32,130 bases of DNA from Ilumatobacteraceae bacterium (GTDB lineage: Bacteria; Actinomycetota; Acidimicrobiia; Acidimicrobiales; Ilumatobacteraceae), in assembly GCA_023254135.1 (NCBI GenBank), contig JALQYL010000006.1:1-32130 (forward strand), read 5' to 3'. The translations under genes and the position numbers were made by a program. Within the stretch, counting starts at the first letter, position 1. The number at the start of each line of letters is the position of its first letter. The notes beneath the pieces were generated by a model that saw only the letters and a list, made by a program, of their open reading frames with translations, was not told where the DNA came from and ran no database searches. Shown here piece by piece: positions 1-8,071 of the stretch.

Positions 1-810
1 CGACGCGTACAACGTGTTGGGAAGGTCGTTCTGTGCGCGCACCAAGTCAATCTTCACTGTCAACGAATCGACAGCTGTAACAGCCTTGATGTTGCCGTTG
101 AAAGCAGTGGAGGTTGACAGTTGGTATGTGGTGGCTGCCCATCCAGCGTCAACTGGAATTGTTGCGTTCAATGAAGCAAGGCCAAGTGCTGTTGCCAAGG
201 TGCTTCCTGATGCAAAGGTTCCCACAGCAGCGTAGAAAGCAAGCTGTTGCTTGCCTGCAGTTGTTGCCAATGAGGTTGCACTCAATCCGAGAGCAGCAGC
301 TGCAGAAGAAGCAGCTGGGTTGCTAAGGACAGCAACCAACGTTGTGAAGGCTGAAGTTCCCATGATGCCAGGGATCGCAGCTTGTGCTGTTTGAGTCGAC
401 TTGAGACCAGTTGCGTAGTCAAGGTTCAACTTCACTGCAGCTGCATCAAACTTTGTACCGTCGGAGAAGGTGATGTTTGGACGAAGCTTGATGGTCCATG
501 ACTTGAGGTCTGCTGATGGTGTGCCGCTCTCTGCGAGAAGGCCAACCATGTCGCCGCCGATGGTCTTTTCGAAGAGACCTTCGTAGATGGTGCGCTCAAC
601 CATGAGGGCTGAGTTCGCGTTGTTGTCGCCGAAGCAGAAGCCGGGGAAGGTGTCGAAAATTGCAACCTTCAGCTTTCCGCCGTACTTGGACGCAGACACC
701 TTTGATGCCTGTGTGCCGCTTGTGGCCACAGTTGACACCGCGATGGTTGCTGCAAGTGCAACACCAACACGACGCAACACACGTGACCGAGTGGTCTGAC
801 GTTGTGTCAT
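1..810 (-). CDS. ABC transporter substrate-binding protein, family 5 (SBP_bac_5), C-terminus cut by window edge
   Basis: The reading frame is open from an ATG at 810 to the left edge (270 codons), so only the N-terminal half is present. Residues 1-36 form an export signal with arginines (VLRRVGVALA, possibly Tat-like) and no lipobox Cys. Residues 45-135 match peptide/nickel-type binding proteins: a mature start GGKLKVA, YEGLFE, LLAESG, then WTIKLRPNITFSDGTKFDAAAV, the usual 'W..KLR.gvkFsDG..f.A.dV' signature. Family members bind oligopeptides or other small solutes for an ABC importer; the ligand cannot be told here. Residues about 141-238 are an Ala/Ser/Thr-rich stretch before family similarity resumes at IKAVTAVDSLTVKIDL, longer than the usual 25-35 residue connection. 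A GGGGAG ribosome site lies 6 nt before the ATG, and a palindrome lies just upstream. No permease gene is visible in the window. Confidence 0.85.
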   Translation of the reverse strand, partial: MTQRQTTRSRVLRRVGVALAATIAVSTVATSGTQASKVSASKYGGKLKVAIFDTFPGFCFGDNNANSALMVERTIYEGLFEKTIGGDMVGLLAESGTPSADLKSWTIKLRPNITFSDGTKFDAAAVKLNLDYATGLKSTQTAQAAIPGIMGTSAFTTLVAVLSNPAASSAAAALGLSATSLATTAGKQQLAFYAAVGTFASGSTLATALGLASLNATIPVDAGWAATTYQLSTSTAFNGNIKAVTAVDSLTVKIDLVRAQNDLPNTLYAS

Positions 811-816
811 TTAATA

Positions 817-822
817 CTCCCC
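817..822 (-). promoter_or_regulatory. Ribosome binding site of the solute-binding protein gene
   Basis: On the minus strand GGGGAG lies 6 nt before the ATG at 810. This supports a leadered, Shine-Dalgarno-dependent start, unlike the many apparently leaderless genes in the window. Confidence 0.6.
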
Positions 823-830
823 AAAAGAAA

Positions 831-851
831 TTCACATCACACTGATGTGAA
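831..851. promoter_or_regulatory. Perfect 9-bp palindrome, candidate operator
   Basis: TTCACATCA - CAC - TGATGTGAA is a perfect inverted repeat with 9-bp arms and a 3-nt spacer. It lies 20 nt upstream of the solute-binding protein start, in its leader or promoter. Its size and symmetry fit a binding site for a dimeric regulator controlling a nutrient-uptake gene. There is no T-run, so a terminator is unlikely. The rest of 811-957 holds no ORF; a TTGTCA at 895-900 on the minus strand could be a -35, but no convincing -10 follows. Confidence 0.45.
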
Positions 852-957
852 CAGGGACACGCTAGATGAGGTACATCATGTGTCGGGCGTCATGTGACAA
901 AAGACCAAATTTTGCACAATGACACTTTTGCCATGCACAAATTGTTTGCACGGTTCC

Positions 958-1902
958 TCACAATGAGGTGAACACGTGAACCTTTATGGCGCCACTCTTG
1001 CGGTCTGATGCAACGTCGAATGCGCGATCTGCTTCGTCCAACGCAAAGCGATGCGTGACGACTGCTTGGGTGATCGCTGGATTGCGGTGAAGTACATCGA
1101 CTGCTTCGCGAAAATCGTGATGCTCATTGTCGTGGCTGTAGTAGATGGACGGAATGATGTTGATTTCTTTCATCATGAAAAGGTTGCTGAGAGCAACAGG
1201 TGCCCACACCATGCCGAATTCCAGGAGTGAACCTCTCGGGCGTGTGGCATTCACACACTGGTCGAACGATTGCTGGGTACAGACCGCGTCAAACGAGACG
1301 TCGTAGTTCTTGCCTGCTTCTGAAAGTGCCGTCACTCCCAGTTTCTCTGCAGCCGCAAATTGGTGGGGGTGGCGAGCAACGATGTCCACATTGACTCCAC
1401 GATCCTTCAGGACCGCTGCGGCCAACAGGCCGATGGATCCGGCTCCCACAACCAGTGCTCGTGTTCCGGCCTGAACTCCCACTCTGTTGATTCCATGAAT
1501 CACGACTGCCAGAGGCTCCACGAGACCAATTGATGTTTCGTCCGTACCATCCGGAATGTCAAACAATCTCGACTGTTCTACGAGAACGAATTCTGCGAGA
1601 CCACCATCCATGGAAATTCCGTGAGCTCGTGAAGTTGCTTCGGCGCATGTGCTGGATGCACGCATGCGACACGACGGACAGGTGCCGCATTCACCAGTGG
1701 GTCGAACAGCCACCAATCGCCCGTCTTGGGTGTAACCGCCGAACTCGTGGCCGAGAGTGACACCAGAGACCCCCATTTGCACCAAGTGGATGTCGCTTCC
1801 ACAAATGCCCGAAGAAGTGACTGCAATGAGTTCTCCTTCGCCCGAAGGAACTTCTTTGTCGACGACTTCAACTTTTCCGCCAGATGATGTGAGTGCGCGC
1901 AT
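958..1902 (-). CDS. Zinc-dependent medium-chain alcohol dehydrogenase (threonine/sorbitol dehydrogenase-like)
   Basis: A 314-residue MDR-family oxidoreductase. Visible motifs are the catalytic zinc Cys in GICGSD (about residue 34), GHEFGG (about 52), the structural zinc cysteines in GECGTCPSCRMRASSTC (about 70-86), and the nucleotide-binding turn VVGAGSIGLLAA (about 150-161). The family oxidises secondary alcohols, polyols or threonine with NAD(P); the substrate cannot be assigned. It is somewhat shorter than the usual 340-350 residues. The start at 1902 is supported by a -10-like TAGCGT ending 6 nt upstream, inside the 20-nt gap after the SGNH gene, so it may have its own leaderless promoter. 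Confidence 0.85.
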   Translation of the reverse strand: MRALTSSGGKVEVVDKEVPSGEGELIAVTSSGICGSDIHLVQMGVSGVTLGHEFGGYTQDGRLVAVRPTGECGTCPSCRMRASSTCAEATSRAHGISMDGGLAEFVLVEQSRLFDIPDGTDETSIGLVEPLAVVIHGINRVGVQAGTRALVVGAGSIGLLAAAVLKDRGVNVDIVARHPHQFAAAEKLGVTALSEAGKNYDVSFDAVCTQQSFDQCVNATRPRGSLLEFGMVWAPVALSNLFMMKEINIIPSIYYSHDNEHHDFREAVDVLHRNPAITQAVVTHRFALDEADRAFDVASDRKSGAIKVHVFTSL

Positions 1903-1908
1903 AAAAGA

Positions 1909-1914
1909 ACGCTA
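1909..1914 (-). promoter_or_regulatory. -10-like hexamer for a leaderless alcohol dehydrogenase transcript
   Basis: Minus-strand TAGCGT is followed by 6 nt (TCTTTT) and then the ATG at 1902. No Shine-Dalgarno sequence is present. The spacing places transcription start at or next to the start codon. Confidence 0.45.
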
Positions 1915-1922
1915 ATCGTGCA

Positions 1923-2711
1923 TTAGGGCGATGTGGTGGTGGTGCCAGGCACCGTGGTTGTTGTTGGGCTGGTTGTGCTGACCACACTGGTGGTCGTTGT
2001 GACTGCAATTGTGGTGGTGGAGGGGGCCGTTGTTGTAGTGGTGGAAGTAGCCGCAACGATTGTGCGACCAAAGGCGCGCATTTGATTGATGAAAAAGGTG
2101 GTTCGCTCCTTGTAGCCACTGACGTTCAAGTGCACGCCGTCTGCGATGTAACGGCTCTTCCCGGCTGGCGTAAATGCTTTATCCCAATCGGCGATCATGA
2201 GATTGGGCCAACGTGATTGTGCATCTCTCAATGCTCGATTGAATCGACGTGCGCGAAAACGCCAGTCGCCCCGACCAGTAGGTGAGAACTCGATGTTGCA
2301 CCACAGCACAGGTAGCCCCATCGACTGTTCCATCACCGCGTCGATGGCGACGGGGGGATATGCGGGATCGCGACGCGAAATCATGTCGTTCGTCCCCAAC
2401 GCAACCACGATGGCAGTGGTTCGAGTGCTCAGCTTTTTGCTGAGGACCTTTGCGCCCTCGGTAGAGAGTCTCCCGACTTTTGCATCGATGACAACCGTTG
2501 GCCAGATCTTGAGTTGCGCGATCTTGTCCTTGAGCGAACCGAAATATGCCGTACCAACAGTGAGGCTGTCGCCCACCACGAGCACGGTGTCTTGGCCGTT
2601 CGGCATGACAGCGGCAGATTGAGCTGTTAACGGAACTGATGCCAGTGTGATGCTCGCAGCAACCAAAAGAGAGGCAAGAACTCGAGTCCTGCCATTGGTT
2701 GAGATTCGCAT
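1923..2711 (-). CDS. Exported SGNH/GDSL-family hydrolase with Thr-rich C-terminal tail
   Basis: 262 residues from an ATG at 2711. This start gives a clean signal peptide (MRISTNGRTR, a hydrophobic stretch, then AQSAA); a longer frame to 2759 would add 16 residues lacking signal character and overlap the divergent gene. SGNH blocks are visible: VLVVGDSLTVG (nucleophile Ser), VVALGTNDM (Asn) and DGVHLNVSGY (catalytic Asp/His). The family cleaves ester bonds in lipids, glycans or cell-wall acyl groups; the substrate is unknown. The last ~45 residues are almost only Thr, Ser, Pro, Val and Ala and look like a glycosylated linker, yet the protein ends there with no anchor or further domain. The divergent neighbour is another extracytoplasmic hydrolase/transferase, hinting at cell-envelope work. 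Confidence 0.8.
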   Translation of the reverse strand: MRISTNGRTRVLASLLVAASITLASVPLTAQSAAVMPNGQDTVLVVGDSLTVGTAYFGSLKDKIAQLKIWPTVVIDAKVGRLSTEGAKVLSKKLSTRTTAIVVALGTNDMISRRDPAYPPVAIDAVMEQSMGLPVLWCNIEFSPTGRGDWRFRARRFNRALRDAQSRWPNLMIADWDKAFTPAGKSRYIADGVHLNVSGYKERTTFFINQMRAFGRTIVAATSTTTTTAPSTTTIAVTTTTSVVSTTSPTTTTVPGTTTTSP

Positions 2712-2736
2712 CCGCCCATTGTGGCAAGGTTGTGCT

Positions 2737-4779
2737 GTGATTCGTAAGCACTTCCTCACTTATTTGGCGCTCAGCACTGTTGGTGTTTCACAGCCACTGC
2801 TTGATCTGTACGGAAAGAACGCCACAGTGTTCTCTACGGCCAAATTGTCGCCGTTTGAAGTGGCCCTGTTCTTGTTGGTCGTTGCTCTGGGTCCAGCGTT
2901 CGGAGCGATTGCACTGGACCGCGCCACCAAATTCCTTGGACCAAAGGTCAATGAGTCCATGCGACTCCTGCTCATTGGTGGATTCTCATTTCTTGCAGGT
3001 CTGGCCATTGCGCGATGGGCACACCTTTCGGGTGATGTACCCACATTGGCGCTCGCTTCCGTTGTGGCGTTGTTGGTGCCGTACTTTTTCGACAAGAAGA
3101 AGTGGGCGCGAGAGTGGTCTCGCTGGCTTGCCGTGTTGAGTGTGGCCGTGTTGGGAAGTGCTGTTCTGCAATTGCAGCCAATTCTGTTGCAACAACAAGG
3201 TCCAAAGAGCGACGCTGTCATAGGAAACAAGGATGTGTCCGTTCTGCAAATTGTGCTCGATGAGTTCGCCCTGGCGCCACTGCTTGATACGGACGGCAAC
3301 ATCAACGCGCAACGTTTCCCCGGATTTGCTGAGTTGGCTGCAACGTCCACGTGGTATCGAAACAATGTTTCCGCATCAAACTTCACGCACCAAGCAGTTC
3401 CGGCCATTTTGTCCTCGCGCTCTCCATCGAAGACTGCGGCGCCATTTCTCAGCGCGTACCCCAAGAACATCTTCACGCTCTTTGGCGGCAAGACCACTGT
3501 GTCGGGTGTTGAGCCAGTCACCAGTTTGTGTCCGATTCGCGTGTGTCCGAAGAAGGGGGAGTCTCGTTGGTCATTCAACCCGTCTCGACTGAAGTCTTTC
3601 TTCCGTGACGCGAGTTATGTGTATGGGCAGCGCGTGTTTCCCCCTGCATTGCGCAAGCGCATTCCGTCGGTCGATGGAGCGTGGGGTGGATTCGGTGCCG
3701 TCGCGAACAAGTTCAAGGAGCAGTACACGCACGGGGCGCTTTCACAACCCGACGCCTTGTTGCAGACAGTGCACAAAATGGTGAATAGCGCTGCACCGCA
3801 GGTGTCGGTGGTTCATGCCTTGATGCCGCATGCACCGTGGAGATTGACCCCGGATCTTCGAGTCGCACCGTTGTCTCCCACGATCTCCACCACCAATCCA
3901 GATTCTGAAGACGGAATCTCCGATGAGTATCAAACGTACTTGTATCAAGTGGCGGCGGTGGATGCCACGATTCAAGAAGCGCTGACGGAATTGAAGAGTT
4001 CAGGTCGGTGGGACAAAACAATGATTGTTCTCACTGCTGACCATGGCATTTCGTTCATTCCCACCATGCCGCAACGCCACACAGATTTTCTAGAGGATCA
4101 GCAAGTTGCCGACATTTATCGGATACCTACATTCATCAAGTATCCGAATCAGAACAGTCCCATTGTGAGTGACTGTGCAAGCACGAACCTCGATTTGTTG
4201 CCCACCATCATTGATGTGACCCGGACAAAGACCGAATGGAAATTTGAGGGTTCCTCTCTCGCATCCGGTTGTCCGAACAGGACAAAGCGGGTCGTTGTCT
4301 CCGCCACCGGCCAAACTAAGGATCTGCAGGGTTCATTTGCTGACGCGCTGGCACGCGCTTCGCACTACTCAGAGATAGTTTCCAACGTGGGTGCAATCAA
4401 CAAAGTGGCCGCAATTGGCTCGTCTGCCTCTTTGATTGGCGCTGTTCTCCCGGATGTGAAGACGGATCAACAAGTGGTCAGTTGGAAGGTTGCTCAGAAG
4501 AAGTGGTTCCTCAACGTGTCAGACAAACGTGGTTCGGCTGTTCCTTCGTTGATCACGGGTTCCATCCAGATGAACGGTGAATTGCCCGCTGGTACGGAAG
4601 GAATTGTTGCAATTGACGGCGTTGCGGCTGGCGTTGTTGGCGAATTGTCAAATGCGCGCGATGTGGCCGCATTTACTGCTGTGCTTGACTACTCGCTCCT
4701 CACAAGGGGAAAGCACATCGTTGAGTTGTACGTACATCGTGCAGACGGGTCGCTCACTCGCGTTGGGCAGCCCCAATAG
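2737..4779 (+). CDS. Membrane-anchored sulfatase / LTA-synthase-like phosphotransferase
   Basis: 680 residues from a GTG at 2737, preceded by AAGG 7 nt upstream. An upstream frame to 2647 exists but runs inside the divergent gene, so it was not used. The first ~160 residues contain four or five hydrophobic segments; a large extracytoplasmic domain of the sulfatase/alkaline phosphatase superfamily follows. Metal and catalytic positions look intact: VLQIVLDEF (metal Asp), SNFTHQAVPAI with Thr as likely nucleophile, HALMPHAPW (His) and LTADHGISF (metal Asp/His). A Thr nucleophile rather than the sulfatase CxPxR motif argues for a phosphoglycerol or phosphoethanolamine type transferase or phosphatase rather than a true sulfatase. 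The substrate is unknown. The stop codon directly abuts that of the convergent GGDEF-EAL gene. Confidence 0.75.
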   Translation: MIRKHFLTYLALSTVGVSQPLLDLYGKNATVFSTAKLSPFEVALFLLVVALGPAFGAIALDRATKFLGPKVNESMRLLLIGGFSFLAGLAIARWAHLSGDVPTLALASVVALLVPYFFDKKKWAREWSRWLAVLSVAVLGSAVLQLQPILLQQQGPKSDAVIGNKDVSVLQIVLDEFALAPLLDTDGNINAQRFPGFAELAATSTWYRNNVSASNFTHQAVPAILSSRSPSKTAAPFLSAYPKNIFTLFGGKTTVSGVEPVTSLCPIRVCPKKGESRWSFNPSRLKSFFRDASYVYGQRVFPPALRKRIPSVDGAWGGFGAVANKFKEQYTHGALSQPDALLQTVHKMVNSAAPQVSVVHALMPHAPWRLTPDLRVAPLSPTISTTNPDSEDGISDEYQTYLYQVAAVDATIQEALTELKSSGRWDKTMIVLTADHGISFIPTMPQRHTDFLEDQQVADIYRIPTFIKYPNQNSPIVSDCASTNLDLLPTIIDVTRTKTEWKFEGSSLASGCPNRTKRVVVSATGQTKDLQGSFADALARASHYSEIVSNVGAINKVAAIGSSASLIGAVLPDVKTDQQVVSWKVAQKKWFLNVSDKRGSAVPSLITGSIQMNGELPAGTEGIVAIDGVAAGVVGELSNARDVAAFTAVLDYSLLTRGKHIVELYVHRADGSLTRVGQPQ

Positions 4780-7047
4780 TCACTTCTTGAACGGACGACT
4801 CCACAGATCCGACTCTTCGATCTTGGCGACAGCCGATGGAACATCTTCAACTGCTACAGGTTTGCTGATGAAGTAGCCCTGAACTCGTTGACACTTCATG
4901 TCGGCGAGAATCGACATTTGTTGAGCATCCTCAACACCTTCGGCCACGATGTCGGCATTGAGTGTTGATGCCATCGCAATGATCGTCTTCACGATGCTTC
5001 GGGTTCCGGCTTCGCGCTCGATGTTCTGAACAAACGCACGGTCGATCTTGATGCACTGAATCGGGAATTGTTGCAGCAGGGACAATGAGGAATAGCCGGT
5101 TCCGAAATCGTCAATTGCTATGCGAACGCCCAACGCATTCAGCCGTTGCAGTGATTGCAAAGCCTGTGTTGGTTCAGTGATCATCACCGACTCCGTCACT
5201 TCCAGCCACAGTTGGTCTGGCGCGACACCGGATTGACGCAATGCATCAGACACAACGGTGACGAATTGTGGATCGTGCAATTGACGGGGTGAGACGTTGA
5301 CGCTCATCGTGGTGCTTGGTGACACCACCGAGGTGTCAATCCAGCGCCGTAGTTGTTGAAGAGCGTCATTGATTGCCCATGACCCCAGCGGAACTATGGT
5401 GCCCGTCTCTTCCGCAATCGGAATGAACTCATTGGGTGGAACCACATCACCATCTCCACGGTTCCAACGCATGAGAGCTTCAAAGCCAACGACAACCCCG
5501 AGTTCCACATCAACAATGGGCTGATGAACAAGGAGGAGTTCGTTTCGCTCCAACGCCCTGTACAGAGCAGTTTCTACCTCTAGGCGTTTGGTGACAGTGT
5601 CGATCATGGAGTCGTCGAACAGCGCAATGCAATTACGTCCGGCATCCTTGGCTCGATACATGGCTGTATCGGCATGTCGCATGAGTTCGTCGGCGGTCAA
5701 CATGACACCTTTCGGTGCATATGCGACTCCGATGCTTGCGGTGACAAACATGTCACCTTCGGAGGTGGGTACCGGATCCCTAAAGGCGTCAAGCACGCGT
5801 TCGGCGAGAAGGACGGATTGGGTGGACGATTGCGTTGATGGGTCGAGCACCACGAATTCGTCACCAGCAATGCGCCCCACGGTTGCGCCCTCGGGTATGG
5901 CCGCCAGTAGTCGTCGTGCAACGTGCGTGAGCACATCGTCTCCCGTGGAGTGACCAAGGCTGTCATTGATGTTCTTGAATCTGTCGACATCGATGAACAG
6001 CACGGTTGGCAAGTGACCTGATTGCCACGAGTGCTGCACAGCCTCATCAATGTGCTCCAGCATGAGAATTCGATTCGGTAAACCGGTGAGAGAGTCGGTG
6101 AGTGCGTTCCTGATCAATTGCGATTGCGTACGTGAATTTGCTCTCACTGATTGAATGATTCGGGCCATGGCTGCAACCGCCAACACGGCCACTGATGCGG
6201 TGCGCACGATACGGTCCTGGGTGCCGTCGGGGTCGGTGAGCGAAACGATGACAACGGGGATGAGTAATGCGCTGGTGGTGCTGATGAGGCGGGTCATCAG
6301 TGGTGGGCTGATGCGTTGCACACCAGGCGATGTGATCTGGCGAGAACTTGCATGAAGAAGTCCGGCGCCGGTGAGCGCCACTGCCATCACCAAAGGTGCT
6401 TGCACGGTTGTGATGTTGATAGGGCTATCACCTCGATTCGATATCGCTCGAAGCACGACAGCCACGATGTTGAGTCCCACTGCCAATCCCAACATCGCTG
6501 ATGCTGGTGATGGAGCGGAATCGGAGAAAACCAAAAGTGCAAGAAGGAAGACGACCAACACCGCCAACGCCACGGTGACACCTCGGGAGGTTGTGAGTAC
6601 TGATGCGGTGGACGATGCGATGGATGGTCGTACCAATACCACCCACGAAATCAACCAAGCTCCGATTCCTACGATGAGGCCGTCGGCAGTGACTTGCTGT
6701 GTCCGCGAGCCCCAACGGGAGCGCACCACGTATATCAATCCGAGTGCAAGAACCAATTGGGAGACTCCGTAGAGAAGCTCTTCAGACATGCGCTGGGAAA
6801 GAGATGTCTCCATCGTGTGAACATGCTGCGCAGCAAGAATTGAGCCAATTGAGATGAGGGTGATGGCCGATACAACTCGGGAGGTTCTGTGAACAAGGGT
6901 GGCAACGCTCAGCCCAAGGCCAAAGATTCCGGAAGCACCCACAAGGAATGCTGAAAATTGGCCGTTTGTGCTCACAGCATGCGCGATGCCGAGCCCAACG
7001 GCACAAAGTGCGCACAGCCAAGAGAGACCAGATAGGAACCTACGCAC
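4780..7047 (-). CDS. Membrane GGDEF-EAL protein (cyclic-di-GMP turnover)
   Basis: 755 residues from a GTG at 7047. An open frame continues to 7104, but TACGCT ends exactly 6 nt before this GTG and the resulting N-terminus (VRRFLSGLSWLCAL) is a typical membrane entry. About eight hydrophobic segments fill the first ~290 residues. The GGDEF domain follows (DSLTGLPNR, FIDVDRFKNINDSLGH); its signature reads AGDEF and no RxxD inhibitory site precedes it. The EAL domain is well preserved (FEALMRW, NVSPRQL, EVTES, DDFGTGYSSL, KIDRAFV, EGVED, QGYFISKP), so phosphodiesterase activity is likely. Cyclase activity is uncertain but possible, because AGDEF enzymes can be active. The N-terminal membrane domain presumably senses an unknown signal. 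The gene is divergent from phoH across a 31-bp gap. Confidence 0.9.
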   Translation of the reverse strand: MRRFLSGLSWLCALCAVGLGIAHAVSTNGQFSAFLVGASGIFGLGLSVATLVHRTSRVVSAITLISIGSILAAQHVHTMETSLSQRMSEELLYGVSQLVLALGLIYVVRSRWGSRTQQVTADGLIVGIGAWLISWVVLVRPSIASSTASVLTTSRGVTVALAVLVVFLLALLVFSDSAPSPASAMLGLAVGLNIVAVVLRAISNRGDSPINITTVQAPLVMAVALTGAGLLHASSRQITSPGVQRISPPLMTRLISTTSALLIPVVIVSLTDPDGTQDRIVRTASVAVLAVAAMARIIQSVRANSRTQSQLIRNALTDSLTGLPNRILMLEHIDEAVQHSWQSGHLPTVLFIDVDRFKNINDSLGHSTGDDVLTHVARRLLAAIPEGATVGRIAGDEFVVLDPSTQSSTQSVLLAERVLDAFRDPVPTSEGDMFVTASIGVAYAPKGVMLTADELMRHADTAMYRAKDAGRNCIALFDDSMIDTVTKRLEVETALYRALERNELLLVHQPIVDVELGVVVGFEALMRWNRGDGDVVPPNEFIPIAEETGTIVPLGSWAINDALQQLRRWIDTSVVSPSTTMSVNVSPRQLHDPQFVTVVSDALRQSGVAPDQLWLEVTESVMITEPTQALQSLQRLNALGVRIAIDDFGTGYSSLSLLQQFPIQCIKIDRAFVQNIEREAGTRSIVKTIIAMASTLNADIVAEGVEDAQQMSILADMKCQRVQGYFISKPVAVEDVPSAVAKIEESDLWSRPFKK

Positions 7048-7053
7048 CGTGTA

Positions 7054-7059
7054 AGCGTA
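7054..7059 (-). promoter_or_regulatory. -10-like hexamer for GGDEF-EAL gene (leaderless)
   Basis: Minus-strand TACGCT is followed by 6 nt (TACACG) and the GTG at 7047. It lies back to back with the phoH -10-like element at 7065-7070. Confidence 0.5.
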
Positions 7060-7064
7060 ATCGG

Positions 7065-7070
7065 TAGCAT
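7065..7070 (+). promoter_or_regulatory. -10-like hexamer for phoH
   Basis: TAGCAT ends 8 nt before the phoH ATG at 7079. A GAAGG at 7071-7075 sits only 3 nt before the ATG, too close for an efficient ribosome site, so a leaderless or nearly leaderless transcript is likely. Confidence 0.45.
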
Positions 7071-7078
7071 GAAGGCAC

Positions 7079-8071
7079 ATGTCCATTGTCGCTCCCACTG
7101 TCACCGTTGTGGTGCCCGGAACTCATCTCATGCCAGAACTCTTGGGTCAGCGTGACGAGTTGTTGCGACGAGTGGAGGAATCGTTTCCCGATGTGTCCGT
7201 TGTCGTTCGGGGCAACGAAATCCAATGCACCGGCGCTCGAGCACATCAAGTGGGTCGCCTGTTTGAAGAAATGGTGTTGCTTCTCCAACGGGGTGAGCGC
7301 CTTGACCAATCCGTGATGGACCGCAGCATCGTCATGGTGCGCGCCGAACAACGTCCGAGCACTGTTCTCACGGATGACATTCTCAAGGGTTCACGTGGAC
7401 GCATGGTGCGACCAAAGACTGCTGGTCAGAAGCGTTATGTGGATTGCATTCGCGAGAACACCATCACCTTCGGTATCGGCCCAGCAGGTACCGGAAAGAG
7501 CTGGTTGGCGGTCGCCATGGCAGTGCAGGCGCTTCATGCCCGGCAGGTTCAACGCATCATTCTCACGCGTCCAGCCGTAGAAGCGGGGGAGCGATTGGGT
7601 TTCTTGCCTGGTGACCTCATGGCAAAGATCGATCCTTATCTGCGTCCTTTATATGACGCGTTGTACGACATGGTCGACGCTGAAGCCGCCCAGAAATTGA
7701 TTGAACGTCAGACCATCGAAGTGGCTCCGCTCGCGTTCATGCGTGGCCGAACCCTCAACAATTCATTCATCATCCTGGACGAGGCGCAAAACACCACGCC
7801 CGAACAAATGAAGATGTTCCTCACCCGAATTGGCTTTGGGTCCAAAGTTGTCGTCACCGGAGACATCTCCCAAATAGATGTTCCCGACGGACGAAGTGGT
7901 CTGGTGGGACTTGAAAAGAAACTCGGCGGCATTGATTCCTTGGGCTTTGTGTATCTCGATGGAACCGATGTCGTTCGTCACCGCATTGTGGCCGACATAG
8001 TTGCGGCATACGAGAAGGCTGGTGAGCGCGAACAACGTGCTGCATCGCGAAAGAACAATCCGCGTGTCTGA
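7079..8071 (+). CDS. phoH: PhoH family P-loop ATPase
   Basis: 330 residues. The N-terminal region VPGTHLMPELLGQRDELLRR and VVVRGNEIQ is the usual PhoH N-domain, supporting the start at 7079. The ATPase core has Walker A GPAGTGKS (134-141), Walker B IILDEAQN (231-238) and the VTGDISQID sensor segment (about 257). PhoH proteins are cytoplasmic ATPases, predicted RNA helicase-like, commonly next to ybeY and linked to RNA metabolism or stress; the exact reaction is not settled. The stop overlaps the next start (ybeY at 8064), so phoH, ybeY and the CNNM gene form one transcription unit. Confidence 0.95.
   Translation: MSIVAPTVTVVVPGTHLMPELLGQRDELLRRVEESFPDVSVVVRGNEIQCTGARAHQVGRLFEEMVLLLQRGERLDQSVMDRSIVMVRAEQRPSTVLTDDILKGSRGRMVRPKTAGQKRYVDCIRENTITFGIGPAGTGKSWLAVAMAVQALHARQVQRIILTRPAVEAGERLGFLPGDLMAKIDPYLRPLYDALYDMVDAEAAQKLIERQTIEVAPLAFMRGRTLNNSFIILDEAQNTTPEQMKMFLTRIGFGSKVVVTGDISQIDVPDGRSGLVGLEKKLGGIDSLGFVYLDGTDVVRHRIVADIVAAYEKAGEREQRAASRKNNPRV

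Noticed and set aside
1923-2060. Tandem DNA repeat or CRISPR-like array
   Set aside because: The repetitive DNA encodes a Thr-rich tail with irregular units and no spacers.
2760-3578. Minus-strand open frame of 272 codons
   Set aside because: It is antisense to the sulfatase-like gene; its composition (many Ser, Asn, Arg) is that of a shadow frame.
7048-7104. Upstream extension of the GGDEF-EAL gene
   Set aside because: It would overlap phoH coding and include the TACGCT promoter element; the GTG at 7047 gives a normal membrane N-terminus.
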